64,000 bases of DNA from Psychrobacter sp. JCM 18903 (GTDB lineage: Bacteria > Pseudomonadota > Gammaproteobacteria > Pseudomonadales > Moraxellaceae), in NCBI RefSeq assembly GCF_000586475.1, contig NZ_BAWJ01000002.1:62001-126000 (forward strand). Direction: 5' to 3'. A program made the position numbers and the translations under genes. Below, piece by piece: positions 29,376-39,617 of the stretch. Every line of letters starts with the position of its first letter. The first letter of the stretch is position 1. Under the pieces are notes generated by a model. That model was not told where the DNA came from and did not search any database. It saw only the letters and a program-made list of their open reading frames with translations.

Positions 29376-30416
29376 ATGCTTCCATACCTGCTGGTTCTTA
29401 GCCTTGTTATTTTTTGGATCGTACTGGAGAAAAAATCTCTCAATCGTACGTCTTTTTGGCTGCCGCTAATTATATTGACATTGTTTGCAGGCCTTCGTAG
29501 CTATCGAGTCGGTACGGATACAGGAAACTATACGAGAAATTTCAACAGCCAATTGAATGCCGAATACTTTAGGTTCAACGAAGACATTGAGTTCGGTTAT
29601 CAGTTATTAGAGTATGCGTTGTTACGTATGACCACTCATTATTTTTGGCTGCTTGTCATTACCAGTTTAATTATTGTCTATTGCTATCTTAGAGTGATTG
29701 AAAAATACAGCGTAAATTATTGGTTTTCCGTATTTTTATTCATTACATTAGGCGTTTATGCTTTTTCTTTTAATGGACTGCGTCAAGGATTGGCAATGGC
29801 GATCTTTACCTTGACCATTCCTTATCTGTTGGAAAAACGATTTATTCCATACCTGCTGATTTGTGCAATTGCTTCATTGTTCCATGTAACCGCATTATTT
29901 ATGATTCCATTTTATTTTATCGTTAATTTAAGAATAAAGCCCTTATATAAGATTTTGGCAACATTTTTAGGCTCGCTATTAGTGAGTGGGGTATTGGTCG
30001 CTTATATTTCTTCTACTAATGATAGATATGAGGGCTATGCGAAAGCATCCGATGAAGCAGGCGGGTTTTTAACGCTTGGTTTTTACACGGCTATCATGAT
30101 TTTAATCATCTTGGTCAGTTATCTGTATAAAATTAAAGACAAAAATTTTCAAAAACTCATAACGTTTTATGCATCAGGCGTGGTTTTTATCATACCGTTA
30201 GCGATGTTGGGTACCAGTCCTTCAGGTCCTCAAAGGCTGCTTGCGTATTTTACATGGATATTGGTTTTGATACTGCCTATGATTTTAAAAAGAATTAATA
30301 ATATTTATTTATATATAGCGAGTATCGTTATTTTTCTCATGTATTTTGTCTTGACGACATCGAGATTTAGTAACTTGAGTCCGTATATTATCAATCCGAT
30401 ATTTGAGGTTTTCTAA
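29376..30416 (+). CDS. wzy: polysaccharide polymerase, EpsG/Wzy type
   Basis: A 346-residue protein with 10 or so membrane segments. The stretch LTLFAGLRSYRVGTDTGNYT near residue 35 and FNGLRQGLAMAIFTL near residue 130 are typical of the EpsG family, one branch of Wzy-type polymerases that join repeat units in the periplasm. Frame intact. This gene and the next ones look more AT-rich than their neighbours, common for the variable core of such loci. Its stop and the next start overlap (TAATG). No other polymerase candidate is in the locus. Confidence 0.82.
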   Translation: MLPYLLVLSLVIFWIVLEKKSLNRTSFWLPLIILTLFAGLRSYRVGTDTGNYTRNFNSQLNAEYFRFNEDIEFGYQLLEYALLRMTTHYFWLLVITSLIIVYCYLRVIEKYSVNYWFSVFLFITLGVYAFSFNGLRQGLAMAIFTLTIPYLLEKRFIPYLLICAIASLFHVTALFMIPFYFIVNLRIKPLYKILATFLGSLLVSGVLVAYISSTNDRYEGYAKASDEAGGFLTLGFYTAIMILIILVSYLYKIKDKNFQKLITFYASGVVFIIPLAMLGTSPSGPQRLLAYFTWILVLILPMILKRINNIYLYIASIVIFLMYFVLTTSRFSNLSPYIINPIFEVF

Positions 30417-31279
30417 TGAAAAATCAGACATATATATCTATTGGTATTCCCATTTATAATGCTGAAGCGTACTTAGAAGACGCTATCAAATCTATATTGG
30501 CTCAAACGCATGAGTTATGGGAGCTTATATTGATCGACGATGGCTCTACTGATGCGTCATTGGCCATCGCCAAGCGTTTTGAAGAGTCTGACCATAGAAT
30601 AAGGGTCATTGCTGATGGCATAAATAAAAAACTGCCTGCTCGATTAAATCAGCTTATTGAAGAAGCTAATTATGATTATATAGCGCGCATGGATGCCGAT
30701 GATCTCATTCATCCAGATAGACTAGCGATTCAATTACGTTTTTTAGAAAAAAATCCAAATTATGATTTGGTTTCTACAGGTGTCGTGTCTATTGATAATT
30801 TTAATAAAGTTTATGGTTGTCGTCATGTCGACCAAATTTACACGGAATTTAAAGAAATAGCCGCGGCTTATCCTATTGTACATGCTGCTGTTTTGGCAAA
30901 AAAGAGCTGGTATGAACGAAATAAATATAATGAAAATTATCCAAGGTCTGAAGATTACGATTTGTGGTGTAGAGCTATCTCAAATCAAGATTTAAATTTA
31001 GCGGTATTGCCCGATTTACTATACTATTATAGAGAAGAAGGGAATTTATCATTATCTAAAATAACCAGATCATATAAAGACAGTTTTAAAACGTACTGTG
31101 AATATAAAGGAAACAGTTATTTAGGTTCTTTGAAATTATCAGCAAAACTGACAACGGTCAATTTTTTAGATTCGATAGGATTGTTACAAAAGATAGCCAA
31201 TAAAAGAAATAAATTAACAATATCTGACACGCTAAGAAATCATCATCAGTCAGTGGTAAATGGTATTTGTGCTAAATGA
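30416..31279 (+). CDS. family 2 glycosyltransferase
   Basis: A 287-residue GT-A enzyme: YISIGIPIYNAEAYLEDAI, LILIDDGSTDASLAIA and ARMDADDLIHPDRLAIQ, the donor-metal motif. SEDYDLWCR near residue 180 is the usual ED-x-D/E catalytic stretch. The rest resembles cellular capsule glycosyltransferases. One-base overlap with the polymerase stop. Base composition is notably AT-rich. Linkage unknown. Confidence 0.83.
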   Translation: MKNQTYISIGIPIYNAEAYLEDAIKSILAQTHELWELILIDDGSTDASLAIAKRFEESDHRIRVIADGINKKLPARLNQLIEEANYDYIARMDADDLIHPDRLAIQLRFLEKNPNYDLVSTGVVSIDNFNKVYGCRHVDQIYTEFKEIAAAYPIVHAAVLAKKSWYERNKYNENYPRSEDYDLWCRAISNQDLNLAVLPDLLYYYREEGNLSLSKITRSYKDSFKTYCEYKGNSYLGSLKLSAKLTTVNFLDSIGLLQKIANKRNKLTISDTLRNHHQSVVNGICAK

Positions 31280-31336
31280 CATTGTTTATAAAACGTCACT
31301 TATAAAATAATATGTAAAAAATACTGAGGTGCTGAA

Positions 31337-32506
31337 ATGACATTAAAGATATGCTTTCTAATGACAGATGCGGTGTCATTTAATGTGCTATATCGTGATC
31401 AGCTTGAATACATTAGAGATCACGCGGATGTTGAGATCACCTTAATCTGCGGTGGCGATAAACAGCAGTTAGATATTTTACGTGAGCGCAAAATAGGCAA
31501 GGTGATTAATTTACATTTTCAGCGTAAGCCTTCTTTGCTTAAAGATGCTCAGTCACTCGCGCTTTTAACCCGTTATATGCTATCGAATCGTTTTGATGTG
31601 GTGGTTTATTTAACGCCTAAAGCCTTGTTATTAGGGAGTATCGCAAGTGCTGTTACATTGCAAAAGAGACGAATTGCTTTTAGCGTGGGTAGAGCCTATG
31701 AGAATTTTTCAGGTTTAAAAAAGAGGGTGTTTCAGGGTCTGGATATATTAAGTTTTGGCTTATCTCACGAGGTTTTATTTGTTTCTGAGTCTTTGCTCAG
31801 CGTATGCCTAGAAGAAAATATCCTCAAAAAAAGTAAGGCAACTGTCATTGATAATGGCTCATTTAACGGCATCGATACTGATTTGCTGCAACCTGTGGTT
31901 CAGCTAGAACAAGAGGCATTAAGAAAGAAGTACAAGATACCTGAAAATACCTTTGTGATTTGCGTGGTAGGACGAGTTTGTGATGATAAAGGCTTCAAAG
32001 ATATTGAGTATATATCCGAAAAACTAAGAGCAGAAAACGTCTACTTTATGTTCATAGGAGACTGTGAAGACGACGTAGGAAAAGTAGTCGTTGAGAAAGT
32101 TATCAAAGATAATAGAGGTGTGTATATACCATCCAATCCAAATGTACACGAGGTTTTTCAGTGTGCTGATTTACATTTATTTTTGAGCTATCGTGAAGGG
32201 TTTGGCAGTGTCGCTATTGAAGCAGCAAGTTGCGCCGTTCCAACTTTTGCCTATGATGTCGTTGGTGTAAAGGATAGTGTCAAAGAAGGTATCAGTGGTC
32301 GAAAATTTAATTTTAAAGATATGTCGTCTGTCGCCGAAGCGATCAGTGCTGCTGCTACTGATAAGGAATTTGAAAAAAGATATCCTGATGCAAGAGACTG
32401 GGCCATTGCAAATTTTGAACGCAAGCAATTGTGGCAAAGTTATTTAAGTTTTTATTTACGTAATAGGGATGACCGCGTAAACGACAAAAGGCGGGCTGCA
32501 AAATGA
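31337..32506 (+). CDS. family 4 glycosyltransferase
   Basis: A 389-residue GT-B glycosyltransferase. N-terminal LKICFLMTDAVSFNVLYRDQLEYI, then ALLLGSIASAV, donor domain FVICVVGRVCDDKGFKDIEYI and REGFGSVAIEAASCAVPTFAYDVVGVKDSV with the E-x7-E motif. This family often transfers amino-deoxy sugars in loci with PglC-like initiators. Frame intact. Its stop overlaps the start of the sugar-phosphate transferase (ATGA), so the two are probably coupled. Confidence 0.85.
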   Translation: MTLKICFLMTDAVSFNVLYRDQLEYIRDHADVEITLICGGDKQQLDILRERKIGKVINLHFQRKPSLLKDAQSLALLTRYMLSNRFDVVVYLTPKALLLGSIASAVTLQKRRIAFSVGRAYENFSGLKKRVFQGLDILSFGLSHEVLFVSESLLSVCLEENILKKSKATVIDNGSFNGIDTDLLQPVVQLEQEALRKKYKIPENTFVICVVGRVCDDKGFKDIEYISEKLRAENVYFMFIGDCEDDVGKVVVEKVIKDNRGVYIPSNPNVHEVFQCADLHLFLSYREGFGSVAIEAASCAVPTFAYDVVGVKDSVKEGISGRKFNFKDMSSVAEAISAAATDKEFEKRYPDARDWAIANFERKQLWQSYLSFYLRNRDDRVNDKRRAAK

Positions 32507-33113
32507 TAAAGCGACTATTTGACATCACGGCGGCCACGGCGGCTTGGTAATATTATCTCCTGTTTATGTTATTACGGCTTATAAAGTCAAAAAAAACTTA
32601 GGATCACCAGTGATATTTAAACAAACTCGCCCTGGTCTAAATGGCAAGCCGTTTGAGATGATTAAGTTTCGCTCGATGAAAGATGCTATCGATACAGAGG
32701 GTAATCCTTTAGAGGATGATGAGCGTTTGACGGCATTTGGTAAGACCTTGCGTAATAGCAGTCTCGATGAGCTGCCTGAACTATGGAATGTGATTAAAGG
32801 CGATATGAGTTTGGTGGGGCCGCGACCATTATTGATGGAATATCTGCCGCTATATAATGATGAGCAAGCGCGTCGCCACCGTGTACGTCCGGGTATTACG
32901 GGATATGCACAAGTTAATGGTCGTAATGCGATTGGTTGGCATGAAAAATTTACGCTCGACACATGGTATGTCGATCATCGGTCATTATGGTTAGATATTA
33001 AGATTTTGATTAAAACAGTAAAAAAAGTCATTATCAAAGATGGCATTAGTGCTGATGGTGAAGCGACCATGAGTAAATTCACAGGTAATAGCGTCGATAA
33101 AAACACGCTTTGA
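32503..33113 (+). CDS. initiating sugar-phosphate transferase (PglC-like), frameshifted
   Basis: Transfers a sugar 1-phosphate to undecaprenyl phosphate, the first step of repeat-unit assembly. The first 15 codons, MIKRLFDITAATAA, are in another frame and hit a stop at 32548-32550. One T missing at about 32543 restores ALVILSPVYVITAYKVKK. Then follow the conserved FKQTRPGLNGKPFEMIKFRSM, LDELPELWNVIKGDMSLVGPRPLL and RPGITGYAQVNGRNAIGWHEKF. Joined length about 203 residues, so it is the small, monotopic type without the large N-terminal membrane domain. Initial sugar is probably a diamino- or amino-trideoxy sugar made by the 4,6-dehydratase and the next gene. Confidence 0.85.
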
Positions 33114-33123
33114 TGAGGAACGC

Positions 33124-34321
33124 ATGCTAAATACTCCTTTTTCACCTTGGCCTAGTTTTACTCAGCAAGAAGCGGATGCGGTCAGTCAAGTATTGCTATC
33201 CAACAAGGTCAATTATTGGACAGGGCAAGAATGCCGTCAGTTTGAAGAGGAATTCGCTGACTGGGCGGGTAGCAAATACGCGATTGCATTGGGCAACGGA
33301 ACTTTGGCATTGGACGCGGCATTGCAGGCACTTGGTATAGGTGTGGGTGATGAAGTTATCGTGACGCCGCGCACTTTTATTGCCAGTATCTCCTCAGTGG
33401 TTAATGCAGGCGCGACGCCCATTTTTGCGGATGTTGATGAGGCGACAGGGAATATCACTCCAGAGTCGATAGCGGCGGTATTGACGGACAAAACCAAAGG
33501 CATCGTCTGTGTGCATTTGGCAGGTTGGCCCTGTGATATGGATGGCATCATGGCACTGGCAGATCAGCATCATTTATATGTCATTGAAGACTGCGCACAA
33601 GCGCATGGTGCACGCTACAAAGGTCGTAGCGTTGGCAGTATCGGTCATATTGGCGCGTGGAGTTTTTGCCAAGATAAGATCATGACCACAGGCGGCGAGG
33701 GCGGCATGGTCACCACCGATGACGAGCAGCTATGGCGAAAAATGTGGGCGTATAAAGATCATGGCAAAAGCTATGCGGCGGTCTATGAGACCGAGCAGCT
33801 GCCCGGCTATAATTGGCTACATGAGAGCTTTGGCACCAACTGGCGCATGACCGAGATTCAAGGCGTTATTGGCGTATTCAATTGGCACATATGAGTGACT
33901 GGATAGCGAAGCGCAGTGCTAATGCTCAAGCGATATTAGAAGCATGTGCCAAATGGGAAGAAAAAGGCTATCTATCGGTGCGACATTAGAGCAAGATTAT
34001 CAGTTTCCAAACTCTACCCATGCCTATTATAAATTGTATGTTTACGTGCAACCAAATAACCTAGCTGAGGGCTGGACGCGTAATCGCATCATTGAAGAAA
34101 TAAATACGCTAGGCGTGCCTTGCTATTCAGGGTCTGCCTCAGAGGTATATTTAGAAAAAGCATTCGATGATACAGGCTTGCGTCCAGAAAACAGACTGCC
34201 AATAGCAAAACAGTTGGGAGAGACCAGCTTAATGTTTTTGGTTCATCCTACCTTAACCACTGCCGAAATCGCGCAAACGGTAGATGCAATCGATCGCGTA
34301 TTTGCTTCAATGATTCAGTAA
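33124..34321 (+). CDS. DegT/DnrJ/EryC1-family aminotransferase, frameshifted
   Basis: PLP-dependent nucleotide-sugar aminotransferase (PglE/WecE type). Seen: YWTGQECRQFEEEFADWAGSKYAIALGNGTLALDAAL, VIEDCAQAHGARYKG and the PLP-lysine region WSFCQDKIMTTGGEGGM. Two frame changes: one C missing at about 33873 would give GRIQLAHMSDWIAKR, and one base missing at about 33970 joins LSV to TLEQDYQFPNSTHAYYK. The last frame ends at 34321. Joined length about 399 residues, normal. It would aminate the 4-keto sugar made by the dehydratase at 20291. Last gene of the locus. Confidence 0.88.
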
Positions 34322-34631
34322 TGTGAGAATATCGCTTATTAAGGCGTGTTGATTATTTATAAGGTGTTGCGGCTATAGGTTTTTATTTTTGATTGGACTT
34401 TCTTATAAAACGGTAAAAGTTGTCAAGGTTGCATTGGCAATGACATGATATTGCTAGATTGGCGAGTGATAGAAATTTATAAGTATCCAAGTCTTATCTC
34501 ACGCTAGGATTTTTTAGTCCAGACAGGTACAATATCAGTCTTAATCATACATTGATCAAGCATAAGACAGGCATGCAAATAGTTGCGGGCGCTGTCTTTC
34601 TTTTTTTATCGCACCCTCTATTGGAGTTACT
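34322..34631. other. spacer between polysaccharide locus and folD
   Basis: About 310 bases without a credible gene. It holds one copy of the short motif TAAGGCGTGTT (34340-34350) seen in other spacers. The folD promoter must be here. No clear terminator for the polysaccharide operon was found. Confidence 0.5.
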
Positions 34632-35510
34632 ATGTCAACTGCCCAAGGATCTGCTACCGTTTTGGACGGTAAAGCACTTGCTAAACAAATAGAACAGCAA
34701 CTGAGTACGCGTGTAGACGCTATCAAGAATAAAACAGGACGCACCCCAAGCTTAGCGACGATATTGGTCGGCGACGATCCCGCTTCTGCGACTTATGTAC
34801 GTATGAAAGGTAATGCTTGTAAACGTGTCGGCATGGATTCTATACGCGTTGAGATGCCAAGTGCGACGACCACTGAAGAGCTGATGGCAAAAATAGATGA
34901 ACTCAATAGCAATCCAGACGTCCATGGTATTTTGCTGCAGCACCCAGTACCTGCACATATCGATGAGCGTGCTTGCTTTGAGCAGATTGACTTGGCAAAA
35001 GACGTCGATGGTGTGACCTGTCTTGGCTTTGGTCGTACGGCGATGCAGCAGAGCGCTTATGGTTCATGTACCCCGCAAGGCATCATGCACTTATTAGAGC
35101 ATCATAATATCGAGCTTGCTGGTAAGGAAGCCGTAGTTGTAGGTCGCAGTGCCATCTTGGGTAAACCAATGGCGATGATGCTATTGAATGCCAACTGCAC
35201 CGTAACTATTTGCCATTCAAGAACGCAGGATTTAGAGTCGCATATTAAGCGTGCGGATATCGTGGTTGGGGCAGTGGGCGTGCCTGAACTGATCAAAGCT
35301 AATTGGATCAAAGCGGGCGCTGTGGTTATCGATGCAGGCTTTCATCCAACGGATAATGGCGGCGTCGGTGATATTGAGTTGCAAGGTGTTGAAAACATCG
35401 CCAGTGCTTATACGCCTGTACCGGGCGGCGTGGGTCCAATGACCATTAATACCCTCATTCGCCAAACCGTTGATGCGGCTGAAAAATCTGCCGGTTTGAA
35501 TATCGGCTAA
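34632..35510 (+). CDS. folD: methylenetetrahydrofolate dehydrogenase/cyclohydrolase
   Basis: Bifunctional enzyme that interconverts 5,10-methylene-, methenyl- and 10-formyl-tetrahydrofolate with NADP. The 292-residue protein has [23 protein letters not shown] with the catalytic Lys in the conserved YVxxK region, [39 protein letters not shown], the Rossmann motif [17 protein letters not shown] and the C-terminal [24 protein letters not shown] lies just upstream of the ATG. Intact frame. Confidence 0.96.
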   Translation: MSTAQGSATVLDGKALAKQIEQQLSTRVDAIKNKTGRTPSLATILVGDDPASATYVRMKGNACKRVGMDSIRVEMPSATTTEELMAKIDELNSNPDVHGILLQHPVPAHIDERACFEQIDLAKDVDGVTCLGFGRTAMQQSAYGSCTPQGIMHLLEHHNIELAGKEAVVVGRSAILGKPMAMMLLNANCTVTICHSRTQDLESHIKRADIVVGAVGVPELIKANWIKAGAVVIDAGFHPTDNGGVGDIELQGVENIASAYTPVPGGVGPMTINTLIRQTVDAAEKSAGLNIG

Positions 35511-35609
35511 AAAGAGAGTCATACGAATACTGATTGCCGATAAATAAGGGGCCTGAGGTAATATGTACTCAGGCTAAATCAACCACATCTCAGTTGATAG
35601 GACCTAAAC

Positions 35610-36128
35610 ATGGCTAAAAAAAACGTAGGTGTTCATGAGCGACTACAAGGTATCGGTAGAGAGTTTGTCGATGTCTGTCATTACGTTATTTTATTTCTAA
35701 TCAGTGTGGTTGTCGTTTGGACCGCCGGCAAAGAGTTCGTTGGTATTGTTCAAAAAGGCTCAGCGGATTTAAAAGACATATTGATGTTGTTTATTTACCT
35801 TGAGCTGCTGGCCATGATAGGTATTTATTTTAAAACACACCGTCTGCCGGTACAGTTTTTGATATTTATCGCGATTACTGCTTTATCACGACATTTGGTG
35901 GTTGATGTACAGGCGGTCTCAGACTATTTCCATTTATGGCTGCTGGCGACAATTTCTGTGGCCATTATGCTATTGAGCGGTTCTATCGTAGTATTAACTT
36001 GGACAGCAAAAACGTTTGGCCGTCCAGAGGACAATCTTGATAAACAGCATGCAAACTTAACGATTAAAGCGCTGTTACCTGATAATGCTCAAGCGCCTGA
36101 TAGTCATACCAAGCATCGCCGTGAATAA
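35610..36128 (+). CDS. psiE: PsiE-family membrane protein
   Basis: A 172-residue protein with four hydrophobic segments (VILFLISVVVVWTAG, ILMLFIYLELLAMIGIYF, VQFLIFIAITALS and LLATISVAIMLLSGSIVVL). It matches the phosphate-starvation-inducible PsiE family, with the typical FIYLELLAMI and ITALSRHLVV stretches. AGGA precedes the ATG. No Pho-box-like sequence was recognised upstream. The molecular role of the family is unknown. Followed by a terminator. Confidence 0.8.
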   Translation: MAKKNVGVHERLQGIGREFVDVCHYVILFLISVVVVWTAGKEFVGIVQKGSADLKDILMLFIYLELLAMIGIYFKTHRLPVQFLIFIAITALSRHLVVDVQAVSDYFHLWLLATISVAIMLLSGSIVVLTWTAKTFGRPEDNLDKQHANLTIKALLPDNAQAPDSHTKHRRE

Positions 36129-36144
36129 CTATTAAATAGCAGCA

Positions 36145-36176
36145 TAAAAAAGGGTTACCACTGGTAGCCCTTTTTT
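36145..36176. terminator. bidirectional terminator after psiE
   Basis: AAAAAAGGGTTACCA pairs with TGGTAGCCCTTTTTT with one G-T wobble and a short loop. Long A and T runs flank it on both sides. It sits between psiE and the convergent di-heme gene, 34 bases before the latter's stop. Confidence 0.88.
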
Positions 36177-36210
36177 GCCTTCTTAACTCTCACATTTTAT
36201 TGTTTGAGCG

Positions 36211-37674
36211 TTAAATGCCCTTTAAGAAGGTCATTAATGTTTGTTTTTGCGTGGCGGATAACTGTGTAAAGCGCGTCTTTGTACTTTCTGCTTCACCACC
36301 ATGCCAGAGTATCGCTTCAGTCAAGCTGCTGGCACGACCATCATGCAAAAACCGCGCTTCTGGATCACGTGCCACAATGCCAATTCCCCACAATGGCGGT
36401 GTACGCCACTCAAAGCTTTCTGCATTTTTCTCTTTCACGCTGTCATCTAGTCCAGCGCCCATATCATGCAGTAATAAATCAGTATAAGGATAAATGTTTT
36501 GCTGTGATAGGAGCGGGAAGCGATCACTATTGCCTGTTTTTTGCTTGGGTGTGTGACAGCCAGCACAGCCGACTTGCGCAAACAGTTGCGCTCCTTTATT
36601 AAAATCTGATAAATCGTCTATTCGCCTTTCAGGTACGGCAAGGGCGGTCATAAAATCGGTCACAGCGTCTAGACTGCTGTCTGAGACTTCTGGAGAGCCG
36701 CCATTCGCTGCCGTCCAACAAATAGGCTGATTTACCGTACAGTTAGGATCCATAAATACCGAGGTCGTCAAACCCATATCTTGCGACATGGCATTGGCGT
36801 TTTGGGTACGTAGACTGCTATTAATGCCCTTCCACCCAAAGCGGCCAATGCGCTGCTGTTTGCCATCTTGTACCCAATGTACGCGGCCACTGATACCGTC
36901 TTGATTGTTATCATCAGGGTCAGCTGCCGCAATGATATTCGCTTCAGGAATCAGGTCGAGCAAGCCCATGCCGACCAATTGCGGTGAGATACGTCCGCTA
37001 ATCGCTGTATTTCCTAAGGGTTGATTAGGGTCAGTTGGAGTAAAGCTAAACTGTATGCCAGCAGGTTTATCATTTTGACTGGGCATCGCTGCGTAGCGCA
37101 TGCTCTTCGGGATGGATACTTGTGGCAATACTTTGATGCTGCATTTGTTCACCGTAATAAGCATGTGGCAGGCCTTGCTTATTACCCAACCGGAATAAAA
37201 TCGCATCACTCAGCTGACCATTGGCTGCATAAATGGGTTTGCGACCTTCAGCGCTATGGCATTGGTACAGGCATTGGCATTTAACAGTGGCCCCACACCA
37301 TCGAACAGTACGCGACCCTCATTTGCTGGTGTCCACTCTGTGATAAATAACTCACGTCCAGGTGATACCCCGCCTAAAGCGCTGCTCGGTAGGTTGGGCA
37401 TGATTTGCAAAAAAGGCTGTGACCCATTGGCGGCAATCGTAGCACTGCCACCTGCTGGCTGCCAGTTGGTATCGATTTCTGGAGTGTCAGGAGTAGTGGG
37501 TGGGTTGGGTACGTTAGTATTGCCATCATTACTGGAATTATTTGAATCATCTGAGCCACCACAAGCAGTGAGCAGCAGCGCCATACTTACACTGAGTAGC
37601 GTGTTACGTATGATAGGAGGTGATGTATACAGTGAAGAATTTGATATGGTTGACGAGTTTGATCGTAAAAACAT
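36211..37674 (-). CDS. di-heme oxidoreductase-like lipoprotein (DUF1111/DHOR), frameshifted
   Basis: A secreted c-type cytochrome-like protein. N-terminal lipoprotein signal ending in LLLTACGG, then a Ser/Asn/Pro-rich linker. The C-terminal part has a CxxCH heme site (QVGCAGCHTPKQ) and FLHDGRASSLTEAILWHGGEA, typical of the DHOR family. The frame is lost inside the first heme site: one missing base at about 37257 breaks C-T-x-C-H. The alternative frame reads SDAILFRLGNKQGLPHAYYGEQMQ, then the first frame resumes near 37125 (compensating change). Joined length about 487 residues. Probable role is periplasmic or surface electron transfer. Substrate unknown. An RCC1-type lipoprotein gene lies upstream on the same strand. 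Confidence 0.75.
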
Positions 37675-37907
37675 GGGCTGACCTGAAATAGCTAAAATAT
37701 AAGGGGTTAGGGTATATCTTCATCGTCAGCCTATTTAGAGGCTGTCGATTTAATTGAGGATATCCTGAGGATTATGCGATAAGTTACCGCGCAATAGTTA
37801 GGCGTATTGACTCAAACAAGCAGCATAAACGAGGCTGCTTGTTTGAGAATTTTATGACAGGAAATTCAACCAACTATGCACTGTTCGCTTCGTCATGGTT
37901 AAAGCAC

Positions 37908-39617
37908 TTATAGCTGACTAGGTAAAGCAACTGGGATAGGATTGTTGTACATCCAAATATGAGTGGTGTCTTTGTTGCCGAGTGAGCCTTCAAAGCTCCA
38001 GCCCCACGTAAATAAATGACCAGCTTTCAGCGTATTATTATCTTGGTCAAACGATTTTTCATGAGCAATCAGATGCATGGCACCCATGGCCATATTATCG
38101 ATATTCTTTAGATTCGGCAGCTTATTGGTTGGTTCATCTAGGTCGTTGTAAATGGTCTTGCCTGCGCCGTTTGTCTCCCCAAACATGCCCCATGCATAGA
38201 GAATACCATCCGTTGTTGATGAGCCATTATTAGTGGCGACATTATCCAGTAACGCATAGCTGGCATTGCCATTGGCATAGACGCGGCGAACTTCTTTATC
38301 TGTAAACCAAGGCAGTTTGGTCGGTGAGGTAATGACATCTGCCCATGCCTTTTCGCTGCCATTAAATGTCTCACCATTGTAGCCCAATTGACTAGTGGCA
38401 TTTAAGCCCCAACCATAAACTGCGTCTTTATTGGTCAATGCTAAGATATGGTCTTTGCCAGCCGTCAATTGGGTCACTTTTTCTACATCTATAGCGGGTT
38501 GGTCGTCAGCTTTTTGAGTGGCGTCATCTGTCTTAGCAGTAATGGCGTGATTAATCGTTTCATTAATGACATGAATACGTACAGGGGTTGCATTGACGTT
38601 GATACAGTTGGTTGTAGTGTTACAGACTTTGCCTTTGCCAAGATTGGCGTAAGCATCGCTGCCCCAACCCCAAACCTGACCTTTGTCATCTAAGGCATAA
38701 GAGCTATTGCCACTGACAACCACCTGCACGATATGTCCTGCCTCTGTGGCTGCTGTAAAGTCAACTTTGACAGGGGTGCTGCTATCGGTGCTGGTATTAT
38801 TACCAAGTTGACCATACCCATTGGCACCAAAGGCCCAAACCGTACCCTCTTCGGTCAATACCAAGTTATGGCTATAGCCGGGTGCGACCATGACGGCGTT
38901 TTCGATACCTTCGATCGCGCTGATATCCAAACGACAGTCAGCAGTCTTGCTACAATCATTACGACCCCCATCACCGCGACCCAGCTGCCCGTATTTGTCT
39001 TCGCCCCAACTATAAACTTGACCATTTTGAGCAATAGCGAGTGAATGATTTTGATTAAAACCAATAGATAACAAATCTTTTGGTGCGCTGTTCATCAGCA
39101 TCGGCGTATCTGGATGTCCCATAATATCGCTGATTTTTGTGGTCAGGCCGAGTCCTGTCTGACCATAATTGTTGCGACCCCAACCATATAGCTGACCATC
39201 ACGCAGGGCAGCGGTATGCGAACCACCTGCCGCTATGGTATCGCCTACGTAGAGGGTCTTGGTTGAGCGCATGATATTACCGGCATTGTCTGTGGCTTCT
39301 AAGACAATGGTATTGCTACCTAGCGTTAATAAAATACGATCATCAAAATAACCATCAGCATCTAGCGTTAGCGCTTGGGCTAATTCGTTATTATGCATAT
39401 AGGTCAATGATTTGACGCCGCTGCTATCTTGTACTTGTCCTGAGACAAATACCGCTGCAACCGCGCTATAGCCATCAGTAAAGTTGCTATCAGTGGTTAG
39501 TAGTGGCGGTGTCCCATCTATGATAGCAGTGGCTGTGTCGGAATCACTGCCACAAGCAGTAAGAATCAAGGCTGCGGTAACGACCGCGACAGCTTGAGTA
39601 AGACGGGATAAACGCAT
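37908..39617 (-). CDS. RCC1-repeat lipoprotein
   Basis: A surface or periplasmic lipoprotein of 569 residues. The frame is open further upstream, but the ATG at 39615-39617 follows CGAGG and starts the signal MRLSRLTQAVAVVTAALILTAC. After the anchor comes an Ig-like/PKD-like segment (SGVKSLTYMHNN...VLEATDNAGN), then about seven repeats of the RCC1 type: YGWGRNNYGQTGLG, YSWGEDKYGQLGRG, WAFGANGYGQLGNN, WGWGSDAYANLGKG, YGWGLNATSQLGY, YAWGMFG and FTWGWSFEGSLGN. Seven repeats suggest a closed seven-bladed propeller. Bacterial RCC1 proteins are usually surface binding proteins; the ligand here is unknown. Confidence 0.85.
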   Translation of the reverse strand: MRLSRLTQAVAVVTAALILTACGSDSDTATAIIDGTPPLLTTDSNFTDGYSAVAAVFVSGQVQDSSGVKSLTYMHNNELAQALTLDADGYFDDRILLTLGSNTIVLEATDNAGNIMRSTKTLYVGDTIAAGGSHTAALRDGQLYGWGRNNYGQTGLGLTTKISDIMGHPDTPMLMNSAPKDLLSIGFNQNHSLAIAQNGQVYSWGEDKYGQLGRGDGGRNDCSKTADCRLDISAIEGIENAVMVAPGYSHNLVLTEEGTVWAFGANGYGQLGNNTSTDSSTPVKVDFTAATEAGHIVQVVVSGNSSYALDDKGQVWGWGSDAYANLGKGKVCNTTTNCINVNATPVRIHVINETINHAITAKTDDATQKADDQPAIDVEKVTQLTAGKDHILALTNKDAVYGWGLNATSQLGYNGETFNGSEKAWADVITSPTKLPWFTDKEVRRVYANGNASYALLDNVATNNGSSTTDGILYAWGMFGETNGAGKTIYNDLDEPTNKLPNLKNIDNMAMGAMHLIAHEKSFDQDNNTLKAGHLFTWGWSFEGSLGNKDTTHIWMYNNPIPVALPSQL

